Source of the DNA: Chromobotia macracanthus
Lineage: Eukaryota; Chordata; Actinopteri; Cypriniformes; Botiidae
Reading direction: 5' to 3'
Length of the DNA stretch: 64,000 nucleotides
Assembly: GCA_036877525.1 (NCBI GenBank)
Contig: JAZGTH010000002.1
Location: 8,230,501 to 8,294,500 of the forward strand
The notes under the pieces were generated by a model. The model was given only the letters and a program-made list of their open reading frames with translations, searched no databases and had not been told where the DNA came from. A program made the position numbers and the translations under genes. Positions 63,941-64,000 of the stretch are shown piece by piece. The number at the start of each line of letters is the position of its first letter. Within the stretch, counting starts at the first letter, position 1.

Positions 63941-64000
63941 GTTTAAGATTTACAATATAAAATTGTTGGGTCTAAGAAACAACTAAATGTTAAGGATAAT

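Larger units (their letters stand above)
60851..64000. other. Upstream flank of kcnd3
   Basis: No gene is supported. It contains a decayed LINE reverse-transcriptase fragment (62257-62454), a possible MITE (61868-62090) and a 'ccagctaac' element (63856-63940). The remainder is AT-rich with no recognised signal. Confidence 0.7.

Overview
The window is vertebrate nuclear DNA, almost certainly from a teleost fish and plausibly an ostariophysan. It is AT-rich and CpG-poor, with large introns holding fish-type repeats: tRNA-derived SINEs with a 'GCTTTGGATAAAAG' tail, Tc1-like transposon debris, MITEs and long microsatellites. There are no bacterial, viral or CRISPR features. The order level is inferred from repeat style and is not proven.

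The main gene is one voltage-gated potassium channel of the Kv4 (Shal) class on the minus strand, best matched to kcnd3 (Kv4.3). All six coding exons can be placed with consensus splice sites and compatible phases: 59081-57979, 13319-13151, 6677-6579, 4463-4371, 4214-3991 and 3730-3526. Together they encode about 630 residues: N-terminal KChIP-binding segment, T1 domain with its zinc ligands, S1-S6 with the TTLGYGD filter, and a cytoplasmic tail with the dileucine targeting motif and a C-terminal SAL. A 44.7-kb intron splits the channel just before the YGD of the filter. The first coding exon carries a short 5' UTR with an upstream ORF. A likely non-coding first exon and a CpG-island promoter lie 1.1-1.7 kb further upstream (about 60281-60850).

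At the left edge (1-268, plus strand) are the last two exons of a second gene, apparently a rhodopsin-class G-protein-coupled receptor seen from extracellular loop 3 to the stop codon. It converges tail-to-tail on kcnd3. The 3.3 kb between the two stop codons holds candidate poly(A) signals, one SINE, a G-rich repeat and two CTCF-like motifs.

The introns and the right flank (60850-64000) contain no further genes that I can support. They hold SINE, MITE, Tc1 and LINE fragments, a 32-bp minisatellite near coding exon 2, foldback elements, a local segment duplication, a CpG-dense intronic patch, and two related intronic segments 21 kb apart. I found no convincing undescribed system. The points most worth checking are a possible tandem splice donor, the loss of the mammalian 19-residue alternative exon, upstream ORFs, the CTCF-like pair and the duplicated intronic segments.
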